Positions 18,517-27,629 are shown, numbered from the stretch's first letter. The stretch is DNA of 64,000 nt from Balneolaceae bacterium (GCA_020832285.1 JAFIFB010000085.1:62001-126000), one strand, 5' to 3'. Notes: a model not told the origin generated them from the letters alone. Numbers and translations: made by a program.

Positions 18517-19197
18517 ATGATCAGAACCAATATACTAAATGTTTGTATGGATAAAGTAATACCAGAGAATGAAATAAATTCCCCTGATGCACCGGTTTTG
18601 GACGGTTATTTATTAAAGGACTCCCTTGAACATCAAAACATTACCGGATTTATAACACCCTGGCTCAATAAGAAAAACCCGTTTACCTTGTTTTATAAAG
18701 GCAGTCTGTTTGTTGGTTTTATGATTATAGGCGGACTGGCCGGATATTTCCTGACAAGTGAAGTCATGTCGATTTCTACTATATTATTTCATTTTTTCGG
18801 TGGCGTATTTCTCTCTTTTTTTCTGATTCCACTGCATGAATGGCTACATGGAATTGGATACCGAATTGCTGGTGCGAAGAATATCGAATACAAAGCTGTT
18901 TGGAAACAGTTTGTGTTTTATGCTTTAGCCGATAAATTTGTAACGGATTATAAATCATTCAGATTGGTGGCTATGATGCCTTTCGTATGTATCACTACAC
19001 TATTTATTTTTCTGATATTTATTCTGCCGGGGCAATGGATAATTTTGCTCTCCTCTGTACTGGTTTCACATGCAGGTTTTTGCGTGGGAGATTTTGTACT
19101 ACTTGGTTATATGTATGAACACCGCGATGAAGGTATTCTCACCCTGGATGTTCTTGAGCATGAAAAGAGCTATTTTTATGTGAAAAACAAAAATTAA
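18517..19197 (+). CDS. Membrane protein with zinc-metalloprotease motif, DUF3267-like
   Basis: 226 residues with four predicted membrane segments (about 62-80, 86-105, 145-172, 176-198). The second ends in the metalloprotease motif HEWLH (His107, Glu108, His111) followed by GIGYRIAGAKNIEYK, the pattern of DUF3267 putative zinc metallopeptidases related to site-2 proteases. The third metal ligand is not obvious. Start is uncertain: ATG 18517, or MDKVIPENE at 18547. It precedes the ATP-grasp/Anbu cluster by 158 bases on the same strand, so a link with that cluster is possible but unproven. Confidence 0.72.
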   Translation: MIRTNILNVCMDKVIPENEINSPDAPVLDGYLLKDSLEHQNITGFITPWLNKKNPFTLFYKGSLFVGFMIIGGLAGYFLTSEVMSISTILFHFFGGVFLSFFLIPLHEWLHGIGYRIAGAKNIEYKAVWKQFVFYALADKFVTDYKSFRLVAMMPFVCITTLFIFLIFILPGQWIILLSSVLVSHAGFCVGDFVLLGYMYEHRDEGILTLDVLEHEKSYFYVKNKN

Positions 19198-19329
19198 ATG
19201 AAGGAGATCATCTGAATTGTATTCAGCTTTTTAAAATGAATTCAATAATGTGGTTATAATTTTTTTCTGACTATACCTAAATAATTTTATTGATCAGTTG
19301 ATTTAAATTCAATTAAGTGGTATATCATC

Positions 19330-19337
19330 TACGTTTG
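19330..19337 (+). promoter_or_regulatory. Possible Bacteroidetes-type -7 box before the ATP-grasp cluster
   Basis: TACGTTTG fits the Bacteroidota TAnnTTTG promoter element and lies 18 bases before the start at 19356. The expected upstream TTTG-like box is not clear, so this is a weak candidate. Confidence 0.25.
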
Positions 19338-19355
19338 ATTAATTAGCTTCGAATT

Positions 19356-20783
19356 ATGTTTGTTTCTTCTTACGATTCAAAAAGCCATTACGATGAGATG
19401 TTTGAAGCGGATGGCTCTTGCAGGCCGCATTATGTACAGCTGCTTGAAATGCTCACAAGCTTATCTGTTGAAAAATTGGAGCAACTTCAGTTCACAACTG
19501 ATAAGGCCCAAATGGCGATGGGTATGACATTTAATGTATACCACGATAAACAGGGTATCGAAAAAATACTTCACCTGGACATCGTCCCCCGGATTATCAA
19601 TGCTGCTGAGTGGAAAAAAATTGAAGCCGGGCTGAAACAGAGAATATATGCCCTCAATCTTTTTTTGCAGGATGTATATAATGAGCAAAAAATATTAAAG
19701 GATAAAATTCTGCCAAAAGAGCTGGTTTTTTCCTGTCCGGGTTACCTTAAACCTTGCGAAGGCCTTACACCACCTAAGGGCATCTGGTGCCATATTACCG
19801 GTACGGATTTGGTCAGGGACAAAGATGGTGAATTTTATATACTCGAAGATAATTTAAGGTGCCCCTCCGGTGTATCTTACCAGCTCGAAAGCCGTGAGAT
19901 CATAAAAAGGGTTTTTCCAAATATGCTGAGTAAACTTGGAGTAGCCCCTGTTTCGAACTATCCAAACCGTTTGCTAAATATTCTGGAGTATTTGTCGGAC
20001 AAAGAAAAACCGGTAGTAGGAGTGCTCACACCCGGAATTTATAATTCTGCCTACTTCGAACATTCCTATCTTGCTCACTCAATGGGTGTAGAACTGGTGA
20101 TGGGCCAGGATATGGTTGAGGTAAAAAACAAGGTATATATGCTAACAACCAATGGCCTTAAGCAGATTGATGTTCTTTACAGGCGAATCGATGATACTTT
20201 TCTTGATCCTAATGTTTTCAATCCCGAATCGCTGATTGGTGTACCCGGAATTTTTAAAGCCTTTAAATCCGGAAATATTTCTTTGGCGAATGCACCCGGC
20301 TCAGGTGTTGCTGATGATAAAGCTATTTATGCATACGTACCCAAAATCATAAAATACTATTTGGATGAGGAGCCCATTTTGTCCAATGTGCCAACCTACT
20401 TATGCAGCGATGAAAAAGATCGGGCATATGTGCTTGATCATCTTCAGGACCTGGTTGTGAAAGAGACCAATGCAGCCGGTGGTTATGGAATGATGATTGG
20501 CCCGAGAGCATCTGGCAAAGAGCTAAAAACATTTACACGCCTGATCAAGGAAAATCCGAGAAATTATATTGCACAACCAACCCTTTCCCTTTCAACGGTT
20601 CCAACACTTGTTGATTCACAACTGGAACCGAGGCATGTTGATCTGCGTCCTTACATATTGTATGGAGAAGAGATTGAAGTAATTCCGGGGGCATTTACAC
20701 GTGTGGCACTTAAGCGGGGTTCGCTCATCGTAAATTCTTCTCAGGGTGGTGGCAGCAAGGATACATGGGTTCTGCAACACTAA
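19356..20783 (+). CDS. Circularly permuted ATP-grasp type 2 protein
   Basis: 475-residue cytoplasmic protein of the circularly permuted ATP-grasp family (formerly DUF404/DUF407), predicted to ligate a carboxylate to an amine at the cost of ATP. Visible family segments are GIWCHITGTDLVRDKDGEFYILEDNLRCPSGVSY (about 143-176), DVLYRRIDDTFLDP, LANAPGSGVADDKAIYAYVPKII, VVKETNAAGGYGMMIGP (ATP-binding) and the C-terminal SSQGGGSKDTWVL. It is the first gene of a tight four-gene cluster with alpha-E, Anbu and transglutaminase-like genes, a conserved arrangement proposed to make or remove a peptide tag. Natural substrate unknown. Confidence 0.92.
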   Translation: MFVSSYDSKSHYDEMFEADGSCRPHYVQLLEMLTSLSVEKLEQLQFTTDKAQMAMGMTFNVYHDKQGIEKILHLDIVPRIINAAEWKKIEAGLKQRIYALNLFLQDVYNEQKILKDKILPKELVFSCPGYLKPCEGLTPPKGIWCHITGTDLVRDKDGEFYILEDNLRCPSGVSYQLESREIIKRVFPNMLSKLGVAPVSNYPNRLLNILEYLSDKEKPVVGVLTPGIYNSAYFEHSYLAHSMGVELVMGQDMVEVKNKVYMLTTNGLKQIDVLYRRIDDTFLDPNVFNPESLIGVPGIFKAFKSGNISLANAPGSGVADDKAIYAYVPKIIKYYLDEEPILSNVPTYLCSDEKDRAYVLDHLQDLVVKETNAAGGYGMMIGPRASGKELKTFTRLIKENPRNYIAQPTLSLSTVPTLVDSQLEPRHVDLRPYILYGEEIEVIPGAFTRVALKRGSLIVNSSQGGGSKDTWVLQH

Positions 20784-20796
20784 TAAAATATGATCT

Positions 20797-21777
20797 ATGT
20801 TAAGTAGAGTGGCAAATTCTGTTTACTGGCTCGGGCGTTACCTGGAAAGGTCTGAGAATTATTCACGATTTATTGATGTAAATTTTAACCTGATGCTCGA
20901 TCTGCCGCCCAATGTAAAAGAGCAATGGGAACCGCTGATAAGAGCAACAGGTGATTATGATCTGTATACCAGCCATTATGAAAGTTTTGATCGCGAAACA
21001 GCTATCTACTTCCTCGCTTTTGACAAACATAACCCGAACTCTTTGATATCCTCTGTTACAAATGCGAGAGAGAACGCCCGAATGGTGAGGGAAATACTGA
21101 CAAAAGAGACCTGGGAAAAACTAAATGAACTCTATCTTTTCGTAAAAGATGGTGCTGATAAAGAGACTTGGAAAAGTGAAGGTGCTGTCCGGTTTTTTAC
21201 CGATGTGAAATATGGAATTCAGCTGCTTTACGGAATTGCAGATAACAGTGTGGCACGAACTGAGGGTTGGTATTTCAGCCACTTGGGGCAATATCTCGAA
21301 CGTGCTGATAAAACATCAAGGATATTGGATGTAAAATATCATATTCTGCTGCCTTCGGCCGATGAAGTAGGCTCTCCGCTCGATTTTCTGCACTGGACAG
21401 CATTGTTAAAGTCGGTATCCGGTTTTAATATTTATCGCAGGTTTTATGGTAAAATAGATCCGGTTCATATTGTTGAGCTTCTGGTTTTGAATAAATACTT
21501 CCCGCGTTCGGTATTTTTCTGTCTTACCAATGCAGAGATCTGCCTGAGAACTATTTCAGGTACTTCAGGTAAAGGTTATAGCAATTCATCAGAAAAAAGA
21601 CTTGGAGCATTGCAATCACAACTTGAATACCAGGATGTGAACGATGTAATCAGCAGCGGGCTGCATGAATATCTTGACGGGCTTCAAATAAAAATCAATA
21701 AAATATCAGATACTATTCATGATAATTTCTTTAAATTGAATTCTACATTCACCAATCAGAAGAACATACAGGAATGA
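20797..21777 (+). CDS. Alpha-E domain protein
   Basis: 326-residue all-helical protein of the alpha-E family (formerly DUF403). It begins with the conserved MLSRVANSVYWLGRYLERSENYSRFIDV and repeats the pattern in SHLGQYLERADKTSRILDVKYH around residues 165-186. Alpha-E proteins occur almost always next to, or fused with, circularly permuted ATP-grasp proteins and are thought to partner them; no catalytic residues are established. It begins 13 bases after the ATP-grasp stop, and its TGA overlaps the next ATG (ATGA at 21774-21777), suggesting coupled translation. Confidence 0.92.
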   Translation: MLSRVANSVYWLGRYLERSENYSRFIDVNFNLMLDLPPNVKEQWEPLIRATGDYDLYTSHYESFDRETAIYFLAFDKHNPNSLISSVTNARENARMVREILTKETWEKLNELYLFVKDGADKETWKSEGAVRFFTDVKYGIQLLYGIADNSVARTEGWYFSHLGQYLERADKTSRILDVKYHILLPSADEVGSPLDFLHWTALLKSVSGFNIYRRFYGKIDPVHIVELLVLNKYFPRSVFFCLTNAEICLRTISGTSGKGYSNSSEKRLGALQSQLEYQDVNDVISSGLHEYLDGLQIKINKISDTIHDNFFKLNSTFTNQKNIQE

Positions 21778-22532
21778 CATATTGCCTTGGGTTAAAGACT
21801 AAAGAAGGACTCATTGGGTTAGCCGATACACGCATTACATCGGGTGCAGAAACAACAACTGCCAAAAAAATATTTACAGTCGAAGAAGACCGGCACTGCT
21901 ATTTTATTATGACTTCCGGGTTGAGATCGGTCAGAGATAAGGCAATTACCTATTTTGAAGAAGTGATTGAAGAAGAAAAAAGCCATCACTTTAACAAGCT
22001 TTACAAAGCTGTTAATAAGTTTTCTGAACAGATAAAGCGTGTTGCCAAAGAAGACAAAAAAGCGATAGAAGAGGCTGGCCTCTCGTTTAATTTATACGCG
22101 ATAATTGGCGGGCAGCTCGAAGATGATAAAGATCCGTGTATGTTTTTGGTATATCCCCAGGGCAACTGGATTGAAATTAAATCCGGTACTCCCTACACCA
22201 TCATTGGTAATTCAGGGTTTGGAACACCTGTACTGCGCAGATCACTTACCTATAATGAAAGCATGGAATTTGCCCTGAAATGTGCATTTCTCTCGTTCGA
22301 TGCGACAAGGCTGTCTGTTAACGATGTAGACTACCCGATAGATACTGTAGTTATGCAGCGTGACAGCTTTCGAATAACCGAGCACAGATTTTCGCAGAAA
22401 GAGTTAGAGCCGATATCCCTTTTTTGGCACGCCAGGCTCAGAGATGCGATCAATGAGCTGCCTTCGGATGTACTGCAAAAAGCGTTTTTGGATGAATTTC
22501 CAATATCAGACTATTTAATACCTGATGAATGA
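21774..22532 (+). CDS. Anbu (proteasome-homologue) Ntn hydrolase
   Basis: 252 residues resembling the proteasome beta-subunit fold of the Anbu family. It starts MTYCLGLKTKEGLIGLADTRITSG, so removal of Met1 would expose Thr2 as the N-terminal nucleophile without a propeptide, as in other Anbu proteins. The AKKIF segment gives a Lys in the Lys33 region of proteasome subunits, and MTSGLRSVRDKA and YTIIGNSGFGTPVLRRSL are further family segments. Anbu assembles into rings or open helical rings; convincing substrates are lacking. Both ends overlap its neighbours by ATGA, tying it to alpha-E and the transglutaminase-like gene. Confidence 0.93.
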   Translation: MTYCLGLKTKEGLIGLADTRITSGAETTTAKKIFTVEEDRHCYFIMTSGLRSVRDKAITYFEEVIEEEKSHHFNKLYKAVNKFSEQIKRVAKEDKKAIEEAGLSFNLYAIIGGQLEDDKDPCMFLVYPQGNWIEIKSGTPYTIIGNSGFGTPVLRRSLTYNESMEFALKCAFLSFDATRLSVNDVDYPIDTVVMQRDSFRITEHRFSQKELEPISLFWHARLRDAINELPSDVLQKAFLDEFPISDYLIPDE

Positions 22533-23377
22533 GGTTGAAAATCAGGCATCTTACCCGATATAAATATCCGAAGAAAATATTTCTTGAGCCTCATTATTTA
22601 CATTTTAAACCTCTCACAAGGCCATACTACCATCTTGAAGATTTTGTTTTAAAAGTTCATCCGCATTATTCCGGAATTTCAGAACGAATTGGATTGGAGG
22701 ATAATCATATATTTCAGGCCTGGTTTAATGAGCTTACCGATCAACTTGATATTGATGTAACCATTGTTGTAACCATAGATAGTGAAGCTTATAAACCACT
22801 TGGGTTTATCATGGATCCTCATCAAATACTTGGAAATCAAAACTTTTCTTACAATGATGATACCAGGCATTACTTGACACCTTTTCTTGCCTGTAATGAA
22901 TCGGATCTTATAAGGCCATTTTTCAGTCAGATCATAAAAGAAAATGACGGAGAAGTGATCCCATGCCTTTCCGGACTTGTAGAAAAAATTTATAAACTGT
23001 GGGAACACAAAATTGTTGAAGATGAAAATATGCCAGAACCTGAATCCTGCTTTGCAGACCGCAAAGGTTCGTGCAGAGATCTCGCATGGATGATGATTGC
23101 CATGCTCAGAATGGCAGGGCTGGCAAGCAGATATGTTAGTGGTTATTCCTATAATGAAGAATTGGAGACAGGCCATGAACTACATGCATGGGTTGAAACG
23201 TTTCTCCCCGGTGCAGGCTGGGTAGGTCTTGATCCGTCATCAGGCCTGTTTACTCACCACCTCTATATTCCTGTTGCAACAAGCTATCACCCGTCAAATA
23301 CTATGCCGGTAATCGGCAATTATCGTGGCAATGTAAAAAGCAAAATGGAAACCTCGGTCACCATTGAACAAATTTGA
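22529..23377 (+). CDS. Transglutaminase-like cysteine protease family protein
   Basis: 282 residues. The N-terminal bacterial transglutaminase-like beta domain (MRLKIRHLTRYKYPKKIFLEPHYLHFKP) is followed by a transglutaminase core. The triad is visible as Cys182 (DRKGSCRDLAW), His219 (ELHAWVETFLP) and Asp235 (WVGLDPSSG). Such proteins may cleave peptide or isopeptide bonds, or transfer acyl groups. No signal peptide, so it should be cytoplasmic with the three preceding products. It closes the cluster and is followed by a hairpin at 23391-23414. Confidence 0.93.
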   Translation: MRLKIRHLTRYKYPKKIFLEPHYLHFKPLTRPYYHLEDFVLKVHPHYSGISERIGLEDNHIFQAWFNELTDQLDIDVTIVVTIDSEAYKPLGFIMDPHQILGNQNFSYNDDTRHYLTPFLACNESDLIRPFFSQIIKENDGEVIPCLSGLVEKIYKLWEHKIVEDENMPEPESCFADRKGSCRDLAWMMIAMLRMAGLASRYVSGYSYNEELETGHELHAWVETFLPGAGWVGLDPSSGLFTHHLYIPVATSYHPSNTMPVIGNYRGNVKSKMETSVTIEQI

Positions 23378-23390
23378 CAATGGCTTGCTC

Positions 23391-23414
23391 AACGTCCGAT
23401 AGCCGCCGGACGTT
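23391..23414 (+). terminator. Terminator-like hairpin after the Anbu cluster
   Basis: AACGTCCG (23391-23398) pairs perfectly with CGGACGTT (23407-23414) across an 8-base loop, 14 bases after the transglutaminase stop. A pyrimidine-rich stretch (TCCTCCATTATTTTCTCTC) follows instead of a clean T run. Confidence 0.5.
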
Positions 23415-23564
23415 TCCTCCATTATTTTCTCTCGACCGCCGTCGGGATTGCCCGCAACCAAATATCTTGGTGAGAATTGCTGGCTAATTTTTGCCTTTTT
23501 ACTTGACCGGCGAAGGTGTTATTTTCTCAGGGAATAAACCAAATAACACAAAATGCTTTGATGT

Positions 23565-24401
23565 ATGCCTGAAGAAAAAGGATATGGATTACTAAAGGGG
23601 AAAAAAGGAATCATTTTTGGTGCGCTCGATGAAAGAAGTATCGCCTGGAGAATTGCACTGGCCTGTAAACGTGAAGGAGCCGATTTTGTGCTCTCCAATG
23701 CACCGATTGCTCTCCGTCTCGGAACCCTGGATGCATTATCAGAAGAAACCAATGCCCCCGTTTTTCCCTGCGATGTGAGCAAAGAGGAAGAAGTGGAAGA
23801 ACTGATGAATAAAACAAAGGAAGAGCTCGGCGGGGTGGATTTTATCCTGCATGCCATAGGAATGTCTCCAAATATCCGGAAGAAAAAAGAATACAACGAC
23901 CTGAACTATCACTGGCTGAACCAAACTCTCGATATTTCGGCAATTTCGCTTCACAAGATTTTAAATTATGCCGAAAAGACTGATCTGATTAATGACGGTG
24001 CCAGCGTAGTGGCCCTTTCCTATATCGGGGCGCAGCGGATTTTTTCCAAATACTCCGACATGAACGATGCCAAAGCTCTGCTTGAGAGCATTGCCCGTAA
24101 TTATGGCAGCCGGCTTGCACACCGTGGTATTCGCGTGAATACCGTATCTCAGGCACCGACCAAAACCTCTGCTGGTACCGGCATTAAAGGATTTGATGGC
24201 ATGTACACATTTGCAGATAAAATTGCCCCACTTGGCAATCCAAGTGCAGACGAGTGCGCCGATTACTGCGTCACACTTTTCTCTGATCTGACCCGGAAAG
24301 TAACGATGCAAAACCTCTACCACGATGGCGGATTTGTAACCTCGGGTATCTCAGAAGAGATGATCGAAGGCCTTTTGAAACTTTACGCGGATGAAGAGTA
24401 A
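23565..24401 (+). CDS. fabI: Enoyl-[acyl-carrier-protein] reductase (NADH)
   Basis: 278-residue short-chain dehydrogenase that reduces trans-2-enoyl-ACP in the last step of fatty-acid elongation. The FabI-type nucleotide motif is GIIFGALDERSIAW (16-29). Tyr153, Tyr163 and Lys170 have the same spacing as the catalytic Tyr146, Tyr156 and Lys163 of E. coli FabI. HAIGMSPN and SQAPTKTSAGTGI (substrate loop) are also present. Full family length. A monocistronic context is likely, since ruvC follows 33 bases later but is functionally unrelated. Confidence 0.95.
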   Translation: MPEEKGYGLLKGKKGIIFGALDERSIAWRIALACKREGADFVLSNAPIALRLGTLDALSEETNAPVFPCDVSKEEEVEELMNKTKEELGGVDFILHAIGMSPNIRKKKEYNDLNYHWLNQTLDISAISLHKILNYAEKTDLINDGASVVALSYIGAQRIFSKYSDMNDAKALLESIARNYGSRLAHRGIRVNTVSQAPTKTSAGTGIKGFDGMYTFADKIAPLGNPSADECADYCVTLFSDLTRKVTMQNLYHDGGFVTSGISEEMIEGLLKLYADEE

Positions 24402-24434
24402 AGTTTAATATTACGAATGAAACCTCCCTGACCC

Positions 24435-25013
24435 ATGGGAAAGAAAATATTAGGTATCGATCCCGGCTCGCGAACAACCGGTTATGCGGTTTTGGCAGAG
24501 GAGAACAGCTCGTACTCGGCAGTGGTTTGTGATGTGCTTCGTATGGAAAAAATAGAGGACCATACTGAACGCCTCCAGTTCATTTTTGAGGAAGTAACCA
24601 AGCTGGTTAAAACTTATAAACCGGATGAATGTGCCGTTGAGACACCCGTTTACGGTGTGGATCCGCTTGCGATGCTGAAGCTGGGCAGGGCGCAGGCTGC
24701 GGCCATACTTGCGATAACCAACCAGGGAGTGAAAGTAGCGGAATACTATCCCAAGATGGTGAAAAAGTCGATCACCGGAAATGGAAATGCGGGAAAAAAG
24801 CAGGTTGCCTTTATGCTTCAAAAGCTGATTAATATTTCTATTGACGGCCTCTCTGAAGATGCGACCGATGCACTGGCCGTGGCCTGGTGTCACAGCGCAC
24901 ATTCAGGTGTTCAGACAGGCAGGGACGGAGTTAAAAAAATGCATCAGAATAACCGTAAATCGAGCTGGGCACAATTTGTGGAAGACAATCCGGAACGAGT
25001 GAAAAAATCCTGA
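24435..25013 (+). CDS. ruvC: Holliday junction endodeoxyribonuclease RuvC
   Basis: 192-residue Holliday junction resolvase of the RNase H fold. The four acidic catalytic residues are visible: Asp9 (ILGIDPGSRTTGYA), Glu69 (CAVETPVYG), and Asp142 and Asp145 (SEDATDALAVAWCH), matching Asp7, Glu66, Asp138 and Asp141 of E. coli. A basic, Asn-rich C-terminal tail of about 35 residues extends beyond the core. It sits 101 bases upstream of ruvA. ruvB is not in the window. Confidence 0.95.
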   Translation: MGKKILGIDPGSRTTGYAVLAEENSSYSAVVCDVLRMEKIEDHTERLQFIFEEVTKLVKTYKPDECAVETPVYGVDPLAMLKLGRAQAAAILAITNQGVKVAEYYPKMVKKSITGNGNAGKKQVAFMLQKLINISIDGLSEDATDALAVAWCHSAHSGVQTGRDGVKKMHQNNRKSSWAQFVEDNPERVKKS

Positions 25014-25114
25014 ATCAAAATTCCAAATCACAATACTCAAATTCCAAAATCACGCAAAATGATTCAGAATGGAGTTTTCAAATTTGGATTTATAATTTGT
25101 GGTATTAACCAACT
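25014..25114. repeat. AT-rich intergenic repeat between ruvC and ruvA
   Basis: The gap holds two copies of AAATTCCAAA (around 25018 and 25038) and a loosely complementary right half (ATTTGGATTT, ATAATTTGTGGTATT), so it could fold on itself. It resembles the AT-rich palindrome at 13481-13564. No coding potential. Confidence 0.35.
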
Positions 25115-25705
25115 ATGATTGCATATCTGAATGGTCAAATTGCTTCCAAACGGGAAAATGAATGTATCCTGGATGTACATGGAGTGGGTTATCTTGTGGA
25201 AATTTCAAGCCAGACGCTGGAGACACTGCCTGCAAACGGAGAGAACGCAAAGTTACTGATTTATCATCACATAACCGACAGCGACCAGCGCCTGTTCGGG
25301 TTTACAACACAGAAAGAGAAAAATCTGTTCGAACGGCTGATCACGGTGAAAGGTATCGGTCCCAAGCTGGGACTCACCATTTTATCCGGTATGGAAGCTG
25401 CCACTCTGATGGAAGCGATTGTAACCCAGAATACGAGTGCTCTTTCCGGAATTTCGGGTATTGGCAAAAAAACAGCGGAGAGGATGGTCCTGGAATTGAA
25501 AGACAAACTTTTTGATGAATCTCAGCCATCGGTGGTTTCGGGGGACACGCAAGCACGAAGCCGGCTTGAGGAAGCAATCTCGGCACTCGAAGCACTTGGA
25601 TTCAACAAGAGGCAGGCATCTCAGGCCGTGAACGGTATAGCCGGAAAAATGCCAAAAGCAACCGTATCTGACATTGTAAAGCAGGCACTCGCTCAGCTTA
25701 AATGA
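25115..25705 (+). CDS. ruvA: Holliday junction branch migration protein RuvA
   Basis: 196 residues with the three RuvA domains. The N-terminal OB fold begins MIAYLNGQIASKRENECILDVHGVGYLVEIS. The helix-hairpin-helix pair reads LITVKGIGPKLGLTILSGM and LSGISGIGKKTAERMVLELKDK (about residues 72-90 and 108-129). A flexible linker is followed by the C-terminal RuvB-binding helical domain (EEAISALEALGFNKRQASQAV). RuvA tetramers bind the four-way junction and load RuvB. Length matches the family. Confidence 0.96.
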   Translation: MIAYLNGQIASKRENECILDVHGVGYLVEISSQTLETLPANGENAKLLIYHHITDSDQRLFGFTTQKEKNLFERLITVKGIGPKLGLTILSGMEAATLMEAIVTQNTSALSGISGIGKKTAERMVLELKDKLFDESQPSVVSGDTQARSRLEEAISALEALGFNKRQASQAVNGIAGKMPKATVSDIVKQALAQLK

Positions 25706-25808
25706 TAATATTGGCTTAATGTTTGATGGTTATTTTTCCTCTCCATGAATTTAAAACCTGACAGGTTTGCTTAAGACCGTTATTTAAATCACAACTAATT
25801 CTATTAAT

Positions 25809-26486
25809 TTGTCTAAACAAACGATACTTGTTGTAGATGACGAGCAGGACCTTCTGGATTTGATTGAATACAATCTGAGACATGAAGGTTTTGACGTACT
25901 GAAAGCAGAAAACGGGCAAGACGGAATCCGCATAGCGCGTGAACACCGGCCTGCACTCGTGCTCCTCGATATTATGATGCCGCAAATGGACGGAATTGAA
26001 GTTTGCGATAAAATGAGAGAAGATCCCGAGCTAAAATCGATTCCCATCATTTTTCTTACCGCACGAAGTGATGAAAAAACCGAGATCGAAGGACTGAATA
26101 AAGGTGCGGATGATTTTATCACCAAACCTATCAGTACTTCAAAGCTGATTTCCCGCATAAAAGCCGTACTTCGGAGATTTGATGAAACCGAAGTAAAAGT
26201 GCAAAAACTGAACGTTCACGATCTTGTAATCGATAAAGACCGCTACATCGTTACCCAGGGTGGAGATGAATTTCAACTTCCAAGGAAAGAGTTCGAGTTG
26301 CTTTACTACCTGGCCAGCAAACGCGGTAAAGTTAGGGACCGGCAAACTCTCCTCAACAAAGTGTGGGGAGATAATATTTATGTAGTGGACCGCACTGTGG
26401 ATGTTCACGTCAGAAAAATCAGAGAAAAACTGGGAGATCATTATATTGAAACTGTAAAAGGTGTAGGATACAGATTCAAAGAATGA
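25809..26486 (+). CDS. OmpR/PhoB-family response regulator
   Basis: 225 residues. The receiver domain has the acidic pair VVDDE (Asp10, Asp11), phospho-acceptor Asp54 (LVLLDIMMP), Thr84 and Lys106. A winged-helix DNA-binding domain follows (about 130-225, with FELLYYLASKRGKVRDRQTLLNKVWGD and RTVDVHVRKIREKLG). The start is TTG at 25809; no ATG fits the receiver's first strand. Its stop overlaps the kinase start (ATGA at 26483), so the pair is translated together. It most resembles PhoB, but no pst or pho genes adjoin it. Confidence 0.93.
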   Translation: MSKQTILVVDDEQDLLDLIEYNLRHEGFDVLKAENGQDGIRIAREHRPALVLLDIMMPQMDGIEVCDKMREDPELKSIPIIFLTARSDEKTEIEGLNKGADDFITKPISTSKLISRIKAVLRRFDETEVKVQKLNVHDLVIDKDRYIVTQGGDEFQLPRKEFELLYYLASKRGKVRDRQTLLNKVWGDNIYVVDRTVDVHVRKIREKLGDHYIETVKGVGYRFKE

Positions 26487-27562
26487 GTAAAACCGGGTTC
26501 AGCAAAAGGAAGTTTTCAACCATTTCACTGAGAACTGCCCTGCCTTCAGCCCTCGTTGTTTCACTTGCGGGTGCGGGCCTTCTCTATGGCATCGGTCTGC
26601 TTGAGCCCCTGCAAACTGCAATATATGGAGCATTACTGCTCGTGGTTACCTTTACTGTGGTTTATATAATTTCGGCCCGCTTGCATAATGAAAGGCTGGA
26701 TCATCTTTACGATGTTGTAAAAAATATCTCCAGAAAAAAGTTTGAACATTATGATGATCTGAACGGAAAGAAAGATGAGCTCGATCTGATTGTAAACCGT
26801 TCTATCAAAGCCAGCGACACCGTAAGCCAAGAGCTGGCACGTCTCAACAAAATTGAGAATTACCGGAAAGAGTTTATCGGTGATATTTCACACGAACTGA
26901 AAACCCCTATTTTTGCTATTCAGGGATTTATCGAAACATTGCTGAATGGCGCCATTCACGACAAAAATGTAAACGAACTGTTCCTTAAAAAAGCGATGCG
27001 CAATGTGAATCGCCTGATCTATCTTACCAATGATCTGATGGAAATTTCCCGTCTCGAAACCGGTGAGCTAAAGTCGAGCATTCATGATATATATCTGCGG
27101 GATGTGGTACTGGATGTGGTGGAAAGTCTGCAGTACAAAGCCCAGAAAGAGGATATTGAAATTCGTGTTAAAGATTTCGATAAAAACCTCCAGGTGAAAG
27201 CCGACCGAAACCAGGTTAAACAGGTTCTGGTTAATCTGATCGAAAATGGCATGAAGTACAACAAGCCGGGCGGGTATGTGGAAATCGGCATCACTCAATA
27301 CAAAAAATCGAAAGAGAAAATTCTCCTCTACGTAAAAGACAGCGGTATTGGCATCGATAAAAAAGATCTTAAAAGGGTAACCGAACGTTTTTTCAGAGTG
27401 GATAAATCGCGCTCAAGAGATAAGGGGGGCACAGGACTTGGTCTTGCCATCGTTAAGCACATTGTAGAAGCACACGGTGAAAAACTGCTGATAGAAAGCA
27501 CACCAGAGATCGGTTCAACCTTCAGCATTACGCTGACCCGCACGACACCCGTTTTAGTTTGA
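26483..27562 (+). CDS. Sensor histidine kinase (PhoR-like)
   Basis: 359 residues. Two N-terminal membrane helices (about 20-40 and 44-64) with almost no periplasmic loop between them are followed by a HAMP-like linker, a dimerisation domain with phospho-acceptor His137 in FIGDISHELKTPIFAIQGFIETL, and an HATPase domain with the N box (NQVKQVLVNLIENGMKYN), G1 (VKDSGIGI) and G2 (KGGTGLGLAIVKHIVEAHGE). With almost no external domain, it probably senses a membrane or cytoplasmic cue. It partners the preceding regulator. Confidence 0.94.
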   Translation: MSKTGFSKRKFSTISLRTALPSALVVSLAGAGLLYGIGLLEPLQTAIYGALLLVVTFTVVYIISARLHNERLDHLYDVVKNISRKKFEHYDDLNGKKDELDLIVNRSIKASDTVSQELARLNKIENYRKEFIGDISHELKTPIFAIQGFIETLLNGAIHDKNVNELFLKKAMRNVNRLIYLTNDLMEISRLETGELKSSIHDIYLRDVVLDVVESLQYKAQKEDIEIRVKDFDKNLQVKADRNQVKQVLVNLIENGMKYNKPGGYVEIGITQYKKSKEKILLYVKDSGIGIDKKDLKRVTERFFRVDKSRSRDKGGTGLGLAIVKHIVEAHGEKLLIESTPEIGSTFSITLTRTTPVLV

Positions 27563-27629
27563 TGCCTTTTTCCCTACCTTACAGGTTCTACAAAAAAAGT
27601 CAGACCATTCAATAAACAGGACTTTTCTA

